Position numbers and translations under genes: made by a program. The notes beneath the pieces were generated by a model. It was given only the letters and a program-made list of their open reading frames with translations, searched no databases and was not told the DNA's origin. A stretch of DNA of 64,000 nucleotides, taken from contig NZ_MNBW01000012.1 of NCBI RefSeq assembly GCF_001879715.1, positions 62,001-126,000 of the forward strand. The letters are read 5' to 3'. How positions within the stretch are numbered: position 1 is the stretch's first letter; the number at the start of each line of letters is the position of its first letter. Of the stretch, positions 51,923-61,408 are shown piece by piece. The DNA comes from Nioella nitratireducens (GTDB lineage: Bacteria > Pseudomonadota > Alphaproteobacteria > Rhodobacterales > Rhodobacteraceae).

Positions 51923-52906
51923 TTGTCCATTTCGCTGGCAGACACGACATTGGCCCCCGCGGTCTTCCTCGCCCCGCTCGCGGGAATCACCGATTTGCCG
52001 TTTCGCACGCTCGTGTCCCGCTTCGGGGCCGGGTTGGTCGTGTCGGAAATGGTGGCCAGTCAGGAAATGGTGGAGGCCAAGGAAAGCGTGCGTGCGCGCG
52101 CCGAGCTTGGCTTTGGTCTGGACAACACCGCCGTGCAACTGGCCGGACGAGAGGCGTATTGGATGGCCGAGGCCGCTAAACTGGCCGAAGGGCAGGGCGC
52201 GCGGATCATCGACATCAACATGGGCTGCCCCGCGAAAAAGGTGGTCAGCGGCTATTCCGGTTCGGCGCTGATGAAAGATCTCGACCACGCGCTGACCTTG
52301 ATAGAGGCGGTGGTGGGCGCGGTCGATGTTCCCGTGACGCTGAAAACCCGGCTTGGCTGGGACGATGACCTGCTGAACGCGCCAGATCTGGCGCGCCGGG
52401 CGGAAGCTGCGGGGGTTCGGATGATCACCATCCACGGGCGCACGCGCTGCCAGTTCTACAAGGGCGCTGCCGATTGGGCGGCCATCCGGGCGGTCAAGGA
52501 CGCCGTTTCGATCCCCGTCATTGCCAATGGCGATATCGTGGACAGCAATTCCGCCGACACGGCGCTGCGGCTGTCCGCGGCCGATGGCGTCATGGTGGGG
52601 CGGGGCGCGCAAGGCCGCCCGTGGCAATTGGCGTTGATCGCCCATGACCTGTTCGGCGCCGACGCGCCAGAGATTCCCCAAGGTGATGCGCGCGCCGACA
52701 TGATCGCGGGCCATTACGAGGCGATGCTGTCCTTTTACGGGGCGAGCCTTGGCACCCGCGTCGCGCGCAAGCATCTGGGGTGGTACATGGACGAGGCGGG
52801 CACCGTGCCCCGCCTGCGGCGCGAGGTGCTGACGGCCTCGGACCCCGCCAAGGTGCTGTGCGCCATTCCGCATATCCTGACCGAGACCGAGGAGATGGCC
52901 GCATGA
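51923..52906 (+). CDS. dusB: tRNA-dihydrouridine synthase DusB (NifR3)
   Basis: A 327-residue FMN enzyme that reduces uridine in tRNA. It has [17 protein letters not shown], the catalytic cysteine in [12 protein letters not shown], and the [11 protein letters not shown] loop. A TTG start at 51923 fits AAGGA eight bases upstream; the longer frame adds unlike sequence. It is nifR3 of Rhodobacter capsulatus, first gene of the nifR3-ntrB-ntrC operon, and the order is the same here. The stop overlaps ntrB by ATGA. Confidence 0.92.
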   Translation: MSISLADTTLAPAVFLAPLAGITDLPFRTLVSRFGAGLVVSEMVASQEMVEAKESVRARAELGFGLDNTAVQLAGREAYWMAEAAKLAEGQGARIIDINMGCPAKKVVSGYSGSALMKDLDHALTLIEAVVGAVDVPVTLKTRLGWDDDLLNAPDLARRAEAAGVRMITIHGRTRCQFYKGAADWAAIRAVKDAVSIPVIANGDIVDSNSADTALRLSAADGVMVGRGAQGRPWQLALIAHDLFGADAPEIPQGDARADMIAGHYEAMLSFYGASLGTRVARKHLGWYMDEAGTVPRLRREVLTASDPAKVLCAIPHILTETEEMAA

Positions 52907-53958
52907 CCGAACTCACGGCGACCTTGTGGACCTCGCTGCCGATCCCGGCGGTGATCCTCGACCCCGAGGACCGGATTGCCGATGTGAACGCGGCCGCCGA
53001 ACAGTTCCTGAATGCCTCGGCCAAGGGGCTGGCGGGGTATCCGGTCTGGGACAAGATCTTTGTCGATGCCCCGTTGGAAGAGGCCTTTGCCCGTGTGCGC
53101 TCCGGGCAGGCGCCGCTGTTCGTCAATGCGGTAGATGTCGGCACCGGCAGCCGTAAACCGCAAAGCTGTGACGTGCAGATAGCGCCGCTGGCTGACCTTC
53201 CCGACCATGTGCTGGTGCTGATCGAAAGCCGCGCGCTGGCGGGCAAGCTGCATCTGGCGCTCAGCTCCAAATCCGCGGCGATTTCTGCGATCGGCATGGC
53301 CGAGATGCTGGCCCATGAAATCAAGAACCCGCTGGCGGGCATCACCGGCGCGGCCCAGCTGATTTCGCTGTCGGTTTCGGGCGAAGACCGGGAATTGACC
53401 GACCTGATCGTGGCAGAAAGCAAACGCATCGTGAAGCTCCTCGATCAGGTGGAAGAGTTCGGAAACGTCCGCCCGCCCGCGCTGCAACCGGTAAACATTC
53501 ACGACATCCTCGACCGGGCCCGCAAATCCGCCGCCGTCGGCTTTGCCGCGCATATGCGGATCGAGGATGATTACGACCCGTCGCTGCCGCTGACCTGCGC
53601 CGATCCCGACCAGTTGCAGCAGGTGTTCCTGAACCTTCTCAAGAACGCCGCCGAGGCGGGCCAGCAAGGCGGGACCATCCGCCTGCGCAGTTTTTACGAG
53701 CCGGGGCTGCGGGTGCGGCGCAACGATGGCACGCGGGGCGCGGTGCCGCTGCATGTCGAGATCATCGACGATGGCCCCGGCCTGCCGGCCGAGCTCGCCA
53801 ACCATATCTTCGACCCGTTCGTGTCGGGCCGTGAAAACGGCACCGGGCTGGGGCTGGCACTCGTGTCCAAGATCATCGCCGACCACGACGGCTGGATCGC
53901 CGTCGATTCCGTGCCCGGACGCACGGTGTTTCGCATTTCTCTTCCGGTGGCCCCATGA
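52903..53958 (+). CDS. ntrB: Nitrogen sensor histidine kinase NtrB
   Basis: A 351-residue soluble histidine kinase. Residues 5-120 form a PAS domain, H138 in [15 protein letters not shown] is the phosphorylated histidine, and the ATPase N, G1 and G2 boxes are in [19 protein letters not shown] and [16 protein letters not shown]. It phosphorylates NtrC when nitrogen is low and is switched off by PII protein. The ATG overlaps dusB by four bases; ntrC follows after 38. Confidence 0.95.
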   Translation: MTELTATLWTSLPIPAVILDPEDRIADVNAAAEQFLNASAKGLAGYPVWDKIFVDAPLEEAFARVRSGQAPLFVNAVDVGTGSRKPQSCDVQIAPLADLPDHVLVLIESRALAGKLHLALSSKSAAISAIGMAEMLAHEIKNPLAGITGAAQLISLSVSGEDRELTDLIVAESKRIVKLLDQVEEFGNVRPPALQPVNIHDILDRARKSAAVGFAAHMRIEDDYDPSLPLTCADPDQLQQVFLNLLKNAAEAGQQGGTIRLRSFYEPGLRVRRNDGTRGAVPLHVEIIDDGPGLPAELANHIFDPFVSGRENGTGLGLALVSKIIADHDGWIAVDSVPGRTVFRISLPVAP

Positions 53959-53996
53959 GGGGCGGCCAACAGACTGACCGTTAAGGACCAAAGATC

Positions 53997-55376
53997 ATGG
54001 ATGGAACCGTTCTAGTCGCCGACGATGACCGCACGATCCGCACCGTTTTGACACAGGCGCTGACGCGGGCCGGATGCAAGGTGCATGCGACCTCGTCCCT
54101 CGTGACGCTGATGCGATGGGTCGACGAGGGCAAAGGCGATCTGGTGATCTCGGACGTGATGATGCCCGACGGAAACGGGCTGGACATGCTGCCCAAGATC
54201 GCCGACCGCCGCCCCGGCCTGCCGGTGATCGTGATCTCGGCGCAGAACACGATCATGACGGCGATTCAGGCGACCGAGGCGGATGCCTATGACTACTTGC
54301 CCAAGCCTTTCGATCTGCCCGACCTGATGAAGCGGGCCAACCGCGCGCTGGACTTGAAGCGCCGGGCCCCGGCGACGCGCCCGCCCTCGACCGGGTCGGC
54401 GGGGGACGCGCCGCAGGATGACCTGCCGCTGGTGGGGCGGACGGCCACGATGCAGGCGCTCTACCGTCTGGTGGCGCGGGTGATGAACGCCGATCTGCCG
54501 GTTCTGGTGACCGGCGAGAGCGGCACCGGCAAGAGCCTGATCGCGCGCGCCATCCACGACTTTTCCGACCGCCGGTCCTTGCCCTTCGTGGTGGTCACGG
54601 CCGCCGATCTGGAAAACGCCGATGGCGCGAGCCAGGTCTTGGCACGGGCGCGGGACGGCTCGATCCTGTTCGATGAAATCGGTGATTTCGACGATGCCGC
54701 ACAGGGCAAGATCGTGCGGATGCTGGACAGTCTGGGCGACGGCGCGCCGCGGATCATGGCCACCAGCCAAAAGGATCTGACCGAGCGGATGGAGGCCGGC
54801 GATTTCCGGCAAGACCTGTATTATCGCCTGTCCGGTGTCACCATCGCGGTGCCCGCCCTGCGTGAACGGGTCGATGACATTCCGCTGCTGGCCGACCATT
54901 TCCTCGCCCGGTGCGAGCGTGACGGCATCCCGGTGCGCCGCTTTTCGCCCGGCGCGATGGAGATGATCCGCGCCTATAGCTGGCCGGGCAATGTCCGCCA
55001 GTTGGAAAACACCGTCCGCCGCCTGACCGTGACCGCCCAAGTGGACGTGATCGGCAAGCCCGAGGTCGAGGCGGTTCTGGGCAACCAGCCCGAGATCGAG
55101 CCGCTTATCGGCTCTGGCGACGGCGAAAAGTTGTCTGCCTCGGTCGCCAAGCACCTGCGGCGCTATTTCGACCTGCACGGGGGCGTGTTGCCGCCGCCCG
55201 GGCTTTACACGCGTATCCTGCGCGAGGTCGAACTGCCGCTGATCGAAATCGCCCTGGATGCGACGGGCGGCAATCAGGCCAAATGCGCCGACCTTCTGGG
55301 GATCAACCGAAATACCCTGCGCAAGAAAATCACCGATCTTGATATTCGCGTGACACGTCGACGGAAGTTGATGTAA
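53997..55376 (+). CDS. ntrC: Nitrogen regulator NtrC lacking the GAFTGA loop
   Basis: A 459-residue response regulator. D53 is the phosphorylation site (VISDVMMP); Walker A GESGTGKS is at 173-180 and Walker [10 protein letters not shown] around 226. Between them there are only ~46 residues, about 16 fewer than in enteric NtrC, and the sigma-54 contact motif GAFTGA is missing. The C-terminal Fis-type helix-turn-helix has [20 protein letters not shown]. The Rhodobacter capsulatus NtrC has the same deletion and works with sigma-70 RNA polymerase. AAGGA precedes the start. Confidence 0.95.
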   Translation: MDGTVLVADDDRTIRTVLTQALTRAGCKVHATSSLVTLMRWVDEGKGDLVISDVMMPDGNGLDMLPKIADRRPGLPVIVISAQNTIMTAIQATEADAYDYLPKPFDLPDLMKRANRALDLKRRAPATRPPSTGSAGDAPQDDLPLVGRTATMQALYRLVARVMNADLPVLVTGESGTGKSLIARAIHDFSDRRSLPFVVVTAADLENADGASQVLARARDGSILFDEIGDFDDAAQGKIVRMLDSLGDGAPRIMATSQKDLTERMEAGDFRQDLYYRLSGVTIAVPALRERVDDIPLLADHFLARCERDGIPVRRFSPGAMEMIRAYSWPGNVRQLENTVRRLTVTAQVDVIGKPEVEAVLGNQPEIEPLIGSGDGEKLSASVAKHLRRYFDLHGGVLPPPGLYTRILREVELPLIEIALDATGGNQAKCADLLGINRNTLRKKITDLDIRVTRRRKLM

Positions 55377-55409
55377 AACCGCAACAGTGGCGTTGCCTTC
55401 CGGTTACGG

Positions 55410-57731
55410 TTGGATGTGAGCCACCATGAATTGTGGTTGGGCGCTTCGACCGCCCCAGATGTGAGGCTTTTCCGGGTGGATTCCCCTGCGCAGAGTGATG
55501 CGGATTCGGCACTTCTCCGGGTGCTGTCCTTGCGTCAGGATCGGCGGCTCAGAACATTGGGCACGTTTGCGCTGGTCCTCTTGGGGCCGGTTCTGGCCGT
55601 CGCCACCTTTCTTGTTCTGGGGCCGTTGGGCCAATCGGGGGGCTCGCCGGGGCTGCGGCTGATCCTGCTGACGGACCTCGTCTACACCTTGGTTGTGGCG
55701 GCGCTGGTGCTTTATCGCGTGGCCAAGATGGTGGCGGCGCGCCGGGCGCGGTCGGCGGGCTCGCGGCTGCACCTGCGGCTGACCGGTGTCTTTGCGCTGC
55801 TGGCGTTGTTGCCAACGGTGGCGGTCGCTGTCTTTGCCACGATCACGGTGAACATGGGGTTGGAGGGCTGGTTTTCCGACCGCGTCCGCAACGCGCTTGG
55901 CCATTCGGTCGATGCGGCCCATGCCTATCAGCAGGAACACCGCGACGACTTGTCCGAAGACGCCGTGGTCTTGGCGAATTTCCTGAACGCCAACCGTAAT
56001 TCCACCCCGCTGTTGGGCGATGGCGACCTGCGGCAATTGCTGAGCCAGGGCCAACAGGCGATTCAGCGTGGGTTGAAGGAAGCCTATGTCATTGACGGGG
56101 CAGGACAAATCCGCGCCCGCGGCGAACGCAGCTATCTGTTCGACTACGAGCGCCCCAGTGACGACGACCTTGCCCGCGCGGCGCAGGGCGATGTGGTGTT
56201 GATCGAAGATCGTGATATCAACGAGTTTCGCGCGCTTGTGCAATTGCAAGCCTTCGCGGATCGGTATCTGTATGTCAGCCGCGTCGTGGATGGGCAGATC
56301 ATCGCCCTGCTGGACGAAACGCAGGCCACCGTCGCACTTTACCGTCAATTGGAGAGTGAGCGAGGCCAGTTCCTGTTCCAGTTCGGGCTGATCTACCTTG
56401 GCTTTGCGGTGATTCTGATCCTTGCAGCGATCTGGCTGGGAATGTGGTTTGCGGAGCGGCTTTCGGGGCCGGTCGGGCGGCTTGCGGGCGCGGCGCAGCG
56501 GGTGGGGATCGGTGATCTGGACGTGCGGGTGCCGGAAGAGCAGGGGGACGACGAAATCGCCATGATGGGGCGGCTGTTCAACCAGATGACCCGGCAGCTC
56601 AAGGGCCAGCGCGACGCGCTGATCGAACAGCATGAAAACACCGAGGAGCGCCGCCGCCAGTTTGACTCGGTGCTGACGTCGGTCACGTCAGGGGTGATTG
56701 GCCTTGATGCCGACGGGCGGGTCGACTTCATGAACCGCTCGGCGGTGCGTTTGCTCGAATTGGTGGAAACCCGCGATCACGGTGTCAGCCTTGCGGTGGC
56801 CGTGCCCGAGTTTTCGGCGCTCTTTGACCGGCTGCGCAGCCGTCAGGCGGCGGTGGTGCAAGAGGAAATCAAGGTCACGCGGGCCGGGAAATCGGAAACC
56901 CTGCTGGTGCGCCTGTCGGAACGGCTGGACCAGGAGGGCGCGCTGGAAGGCTACGTTGTGGCGCTCGATGACGTGACGGATCTGGTCAGCGCGCAGCGGA
57001 TGGCGGCATGGGGCGACGTGGCCCGGCGCATCGCCCATGAAATCAAGAACCCGCTGACGCCCATACAATTATCTGCCGAGCGGGTGCGGCGCAAGTTCGG
57101 CAGGATGCTGGACGAGGCCGACGCGCAGAAACTGGGCGAGTTGACCGATGTGATCGTGCGCCAGACCAATGACCTGCGCCGGATTGTCGACGAGTTTTCC
57201 AAGTTCGCACGGATGCCGGAACCTGAGCGCCAGCCCGAGGACGTGGCGCAACTGCTGCGCGACGCGGTATTGCTGCAACAGGCCGGTCAGCCCCGCACAC
57301 GGTTCGTGGTGGATATCCCCGAGGGGCCGATCCGCGCCGATCTGGACGCGACCATGATCGGCCAAGCCTTTACAAACTTGATCAAAAATGGCGGAGAAGC
57401 CATTGATTCCTTGCAGGAAAAGGGCGTTTCAGACGGGTTTCAGCCAGAGCTGCGCGTGACCATGGCCTTGCATCCCGAACAGGTGGAGATCACCATTTCC
57501 GACAACGGGATCGGCCTGCCGCCAGACCGGGCGCGGTTGTTCGAACCCTATGTCACGACGCGTGAAAAAGGCACCGGCCTTGGCCTGCCGATCGTGAAGA
57601 AGATTATCGAGGAACATGGCGGGTCTCTGGACCTGCTGGATGCGGCGCCGTTTTCCGACGGGGCGCATCCGGGCGCGATGGCACGGATCACCCTGCCACG
57701 CCTGCCCGACGACGGAGGAGCGACGCGATGA
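55410..57731 (+). CDS. ntrY: Membrane sensor kinase NtrY
   Basis: A 773-residue kinase with three N-terminal membrane helices (about 45-150), a periplasmic sensor part, a further helix (about 325-350), HAMP, a PAS domain (GLDADGRVDFMNRSA) and a kinase core with [19 protein letters not shown] and KGTGLGLPIVKKI. It pairs with NtrX, which starts four bases before its end. NtrYX reacts to redox and nitrogen changes and envelope state in alphaproteobacteria. Start is TTG 55410 or GTG 55416; no ATG fits. Confidence 0.93.
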   Translation: MDVSHHELWLGASTAPDVRLFRVDSPAQSDADSALLRVLSLRQDRRLRTLGTFALVLLGPVLAVATFLVLGPLGQSGGSPGLRLILLTDLVYTLVVAALVLYRVAKMVAARRARSAGSRLHLRLTGVFALLALLPTVAVAVFATITVNMGLEGWFSDRVRNALGHSVDAAHAYQQEHRDDLSEDAVVLANFLNANRNSTPLLGDGDLRQLLSQGQQAIQRGLKEAYVIDGAGQIRARGERSYLFDYERPSDDDLARAAQGDVVLIEDRDINEFRALVQLQAFADRYLYVSRVVDGQIIALLDETQATVALYRQLESERGQFLFQFGLIYLGFAVILILAAIWLGMWFAERLSGPVGRLAGAAQRVGIGDLDVRVPEEQGDDEIAMMGRLFNQMTRQLKGQRDALIEQHENTEERRRQFDSVLTSVTSGVIGLDADGRVDFMNRSAVRLLELVETRDHGVSLAVAVPEFSALFDRLRSRQAAVVQEEIKVTRAGKSETLLVRLSERLDQEGALEGYVVALDDVTDLVSAQRMAAWGDVARRIAHEIKNPLTPIQLSAERVRRKFGRMLDEADAQKLGELTDVIVRQTNDLRRIVDEFSKFARMPEPERQPEDVAQLLRDAVLLQQAGQPRTRFVVDIPEGPIRADLDATMIGQAFTNLIKNGGEAIDSLQEKGVSDGFQPELRVTMALHPEQVEITISDNGIGLPPDRARLFEPYVTTREKGTGLGLPIVKKIIEEHGGSLDLLDAAPFSDGAHPGAMARITLPRLPDDGGATR

Positions 57732-59128
57732 GTGATATTCTGGTTGTTGATGACGAGCGCGATATCCGCGAACTGATCTGCGACATCCTGGAGGACGAGG
57801 GCTTTGCCACCCGCATGGCGTCAAACTCCGACGAGTGCATGGCCGAGCTGAACAAGGAGCCGCCGGGGATGATGATCCTCGACATCTGGCTCAAGGATTC
57901 CAACATGGACGGGATCGACATCCTGTCCCACGTCAAGCGCGACAACCCGGAAGTTCCCGTCGTGATCATCTCGGGCCACGGCAATATCGAGATCGCCGTG
58001 GCCGCCATCAAGCAGGGGGCCTTCGACTTCATCGAAAAGCCCTTCAATATCGACCAGCTTCTGGTGGTGATCCGCCGCGCGATGGAAGTAAGCCGCCTGC
58101 GCCGCGAGAACACCGCCCTGAGGCGGCAGGACGGGCGACCGGATGAAATGATCGGCTCCGGCGCGGCGTTCAAGATGCTGAAATCACAGCTCGACAAGGT
58201 CACGAAATCGAATGGCCGGGTGATGTTGTGGGGCGGGCCGGGCTCGGGCAAGGAAGTGTCCGCGCGCTATATCCACGCCAATTCCGATCGGGCGGCGGCG
58301 CCCTTCGTCAGCGTCAGCTCCGCTTCGGTCGCGCCGGAGCATATGGAAGAGGTGCTGTTCGGGCGCGAAAGCGCGGAACGCGGGGTGGAACAGGGCCTGC
58401 TGGAACAGGCGCATGGCGGGGTGATCTTCTTTGACGAGGTTGCCGACATGCCGCTTGGCACCCAATCCAAGATTCTGCGGGTGCTGGTCGACCAGAGCTT
58501 TACCCGCGTCGGCGGCACCGCCAAGGTGCGGGTGGATCTGCGGGTCATGTCCTCGACCACGCGCGACCTGAAGACCGAGATTGCGGCGGGCAATTTCCGT
58601 GAGGAACTGTATCATCGGTTGAACGTGGTGCCGATCGAGGTGCCGAGCCTTGAAGAGCGGCGCGAGGACATACCAGAGCTTGCGCGCCATTTCATCGAAC
58701 GCTTCAACCGCGAACAGGGGCTGCCGCTGCGCGGTCTGGGTGGCGATGCCGAGGCGATGCTGCAAACGATGCGTTGGCCGGGCAATATCCGCGAATTGCG
58801 CAACATGATCGAGCGGGTGCTGATCCTGGGCGATGGCACCGGCCCGATCGAGGCCAAGGACTTGCCCGGTCAAGGCGTGGGCGGCGGTGAAGAGGAGCAG
58901 ATCTCGCTCTCGCCCGGTCTGACCACCCTGCCGCTGCGCGAGGCGCGGGAATTGTTTGAACGGCACTACCTGATGGCACAGATCAACCGCTTTGGCGGCA
59001 ATATCAGCCGCACGGCGAATTTCGTCGGGATGGAACGCTCGGCGCTGCACCGCAAACTGAAATCGCTTGGGGTGGTGACAACCACCAAGGCCGGTGCGCG
59101 GGTGGCGCAGGTGGGCGACGAGGGCTGA
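57728..59128 (+). CDS. ntrX: Response regulator NtrX
   Basis: A 466-residue regulator. D52 (MMILDIWLKDS) accepts the phosphate; the AAA+ domain has a changed Walker A (GGPGSGKE) and Walker B VIFFDEVADM. GAFTGA is absent: the loop reads VLFGRESAERGVEQGLLEQAHGG, as is known for alphaproteobacterial NtrX. The end has the Fis-type motif GNISRTANFVGMERSALHRKL. The ATG overlaps ntrY as ATGA. A nine-base hairpin (59136-59156) follows the stop. Confidence 0.94.
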   Translation: MSDILVVDDERDIRELICDILEDEGFATRMASNSDECMAELNKEPPGMMILDIWLKDSNMDGIDILSHVKRDNPEVPVVIISGHGNIEIAVAAIKQGAFDFIEKPFNIDQLLVVIRRAMEVSRLRRENTALRRQDGRPDEMIGSGAAFKMLKSQLDKVTKSNGRVMLWGGPGSGKEVSARYIHANSDRAAAPFVSVSSASVAPEHMEEVLFGRESAERGVEQGLLEQAHGGVIFFDEVADMPLGTQSKILRVLVDQSFTRVGGTAKVRVDLRVMSSTTRDLKTEIAAGNFREELYHRLNVVPIEVPSLEERREDIPELARHFIERFNREQGLPLRGLGGDAEAMLQTMRWPGNIRELRNMIERVLILGDGTGPIEAKDLPGQGVGGGEEEQISLSPGLTTLPLREARELFERHYLMAQINRFGGNISRTANFVGMERSALHRKLKSLGVVTTTKAGARVAQVGDEG

Positions 59129-59135
59129 GCTGGAT

Positions 59136-59156
59136 CGCCGCGCGCGACGCGCGGCG
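59136..59156 (+). terminator. Hairpin after ntrX
   Basis: CGCCGCGCG and CGCGCGGCG form a perfect stem with a three-base loop seven bases after the ntrX stop. There is no T-run, so it may be a stability hairpin. The remaining 260 bases to 59415 hold nothing I can support. Confidence 0.45.
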
Positions 59157-59415
59157 ACCGGGGAACGGTCGGGCTCAGGCCCCGCCGGGGCCCTCGCCCG
59201 TCCGTCGCTGTCGCGGGGATACCCGGCCGATCAGGCGCCTTGGTCTTGCCTCCTGCTGGTTTTGAGGACGAGGCCATGCTGCTGAGAGGCCCTGATGGCG
59301 GGGTGTGCACGCATCAGGACCATATCGAGGCTTGGGGCGAGTCGGCGTCGCGTCAAGGGCAAGTGGCCTTGCGGCCATCGCTGGCGCGACCCTTGACCCG
59401 ACACCGACTCACCGG

Positions 59416-59868
59416 TCAGGGACTTACGATCAACGCGCCGCTGCGCGCGGGGATCACGCAAGTGCTGTCCGTAAGGGGCGCCATGATCGTCGAGGGGGTC
59501 GCGTTCAGGTTGGGATCGCAGATGGGCAGGCGGATCTCGGAATAGCCTCGGCGGCCCATGCAGCCGGCAAGCGCGCGGTCGCGGCGATCCTCGTTCAGAT
59601 CCTCGATATACGGGTCGCCGCCCTCCCAATAGCCGGGAGTGGCGGTGCAGGTGCCGCTGGCGTCGCAGGTCTGGGCACCGGGGTGAAACACGCGCGGGGT
59701 GTAGCGGGTAACAAGGCGTTCGGGATAGCGCGACAGCGCCTCGGCTTCGCATTGGGCAAGGTCGCGGCTGCGGTCGGCGACGGATCGACCCTCGGCGTAG
59801 TATTCGGTCACGTCGCAGGCGGCAAGCGCGGCGAGCGGGATCACGGCAAGGTGGAAAAAGCGGCGCAT
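59416..59868 (-). CDS. Predicted lipoprotein of unknown function
   Basis: A 150-residue exported protein. The signal peptide ends in a lipobox (LAALAAC, C18), so it should be lipid-anchored. The mature part has four further cysteines that could form disulfides (CEAEALSRYPE, CDASGTC, CMGRRGY, CDPN, TCVIP) and no family I know. GC-rich DNA around it. It lies between ntrX and trkA, divergent from trkA. Confidence 0.75.
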   Translation of the reverse strand: MRRFFHLAVIPLAALAACDVTEYYAEGRSVADRSRDLAQCEAEALSRYPERLVTRYTPRVFHPGAQTCDASGTCTATPGYWEGGDPYIEDLNEDRRDRALAGCMGRRGYSEIRLPICDPNLNATPSTIMAPLTDSTCVIPARSGALIVSP

Positions 59869-60028
59869 GGCAATCGGTCCGGTTGAAATCAGGGATGTGA
59901 TGCAGTGAAGGCGCGGGCGGGCGCGAAATCAACCCCCCACGGGGCGCGCGATTGACGCCCGCGGCGGGCTCTGCCATGCAGAAGGCCCGGCCGGGACGCG
60001 CCGGTCAGTTGAGTACGGACCAGAACGA

Positions 60029-61405
60029 ATGAAGGTCATCATTTGTGGCGCAGGGCAGGTGGGCTGGCAGATCGCCCGCCATCTTTCCGGCGAGAACAAC
60101 GACGTGACGGTGGTGGACAACAATCCCGACCTTGTGCACCGGGCGACGGATACGCTCGATGTGCAGGGGATCACGGGGCATGCGTCTTACCCCGATGTGC
60201 TGGACCGCGCCGGCGCGCGGGATGCAGACATGATCATTGCCGCGACGTTCTCGGACGAGGTCAACATGGTCACCTGCCAGGTGGCGCATTCGATCTTTGC
60301 CGTGCCGCGCAAGATTGCCCGGCTGCGGGCGCAGAACTATCTGACGGCGGTCTATTCAGATCTTTATCGGCGCGAACATCTGCCGGTCGACGTGGTGATC
60401 AGCCCGGAACGCGAGGTGGCGCGGGCGGCGCTGCGGCGTCTGGCCTCGCCCTCGACCTTTGACACCGAAAGCTTTCTGGGCGGTCAGGCACGGTTGTTGG
60501 GGATCAAGCTGGACGAGTCCTGCCCGGTGTTGAACACGCCGCTGAAACAGTTGTCGGAACTGTTCTCGACCCTGCGGGCCATCGTCGTCGGGGTGCGGCG
60601 CGAGGGGTCTCTTTTCGCGCCCGAACCGGGCGACCAGTTGTTCGCGGGGGACGAGATCTATGTCTTTACCCATGAAGAGGATGGCGCGCGCACGCTGGAG
60701 ATCTTCGGAAAACCCGCCAAGCGGCCCGAACGGGTGGTGATCATCGGGGGCGGCAATGTCGGGCTTGGCGTGGCGCGCGAATTGGAAAAATCCGCCTCGC
60801 GCGTGCGGGCCCGCGTCATCGAGAAGAGCCGAGCGCAGGCCGAGCGGGCGGCGGATGCGCTGAGCCGCACCATCGTGCTGAACGGGGACGGGCTCGATAT
60901 CGACATCTTGCGCGAAGCCGGGGTCGAGCGTGCCGATGCGGTGCTGTGCGTGTCGGATGACGACAAGACCAACCTGCTGGCCTCGGTCCGGGCGAAAAGC
61001 GCGGGCGCGGGCATGGCCATCGCCTTGGTCAACGACCCCACCATGGTGCAGTTGATGGAGCCGCTCGGGATCGACGCCTTCGTCAATCCGCGCGCGACCA
61101 CCGTCAGTTCGATCCTGCGCCATGTGCGCCACGGCCGGGTGCGCGGCGTCTATTCCATCGGCGATGCCGAGGCCGAAGTGATCGAGGCGCAGGTGTTGTC
61201 GACATCCCCCATTGCCGGGCGGGAGCTGCGCCATATCGACCTGCCGGAAGGTGCGTTGATCGGGGCGGTACGCAAGGGCGACAAGGTGATCCGTCCCTCT
61301 GGCTCGACCCGGTTGGAAGAGGGCGACATGGTGGCCATTTTCGCGCTGGCCAAGGATGTGCCCGAGGTCGAGGCGTTGTTGCGTGTCTCGGTCGATTTCT
61401 TCTGA
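60029..61405 (+). CDS. trkA: Trk potassium uptake regulator TrkA
   Basis: A 458-residue cytosolic NAD-binding protein with two RCK domains: the first begins KVIICGAGQVGWQIARHL with the glycine loop, the second has VVIIGGGNVGLGVARELEK near residue 232. Each is followed by a TrkA-C part. It gates TrkH. trkH begins three bases after its stop. The pair is in its usual place after ntrX in this group. Confidence 0.95.
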   Translation: MKVIICGAGQVGWQIARHLSGENNDVTVVDNNPDLVHRATDTLDVQGITGHASYPDVLDRAGARDADMIIAATFSDEVNMVTCQVAHSIFAVPRKIARLRAQNYLTAVYSDLYRREHLPVDVVISPEREVARAALRRLASPSTFDTESFLGGQARLLGIKLDESCPVLNTPLKQLSELFSTLRAIVVGVRREGSLFAPEPGDQLFAGDEIYVFTHEEDGARTLEIFGKPAKRPERVVIIGGGNVGLGVARELEKSASRVRARVIEKSRAQAERAADALSRTIVLNGDGLDIDILREAGVERADAVLCVSDDDKTNLLASVRAKSAGAGMAIALVNDPTMVQLMEPLGIDAFVNPRATTVSSILRHVRHGRVRGVYSIGDAEAEVIEAQVLSTSPIAGRELRHIDLPEGALIGAVRKGDKVIRPSGSTRLEEGDMVAIFALAKDVPEVEALLRVSVDFF

Positions 61406-61408
61406 GCC

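Noticed and set aside
59231-59977. Reverse frame through the lipoprotein region
   Set aside because: It has the composition of a shadow frame; the 150-residue frame with lipobox is the better gene.
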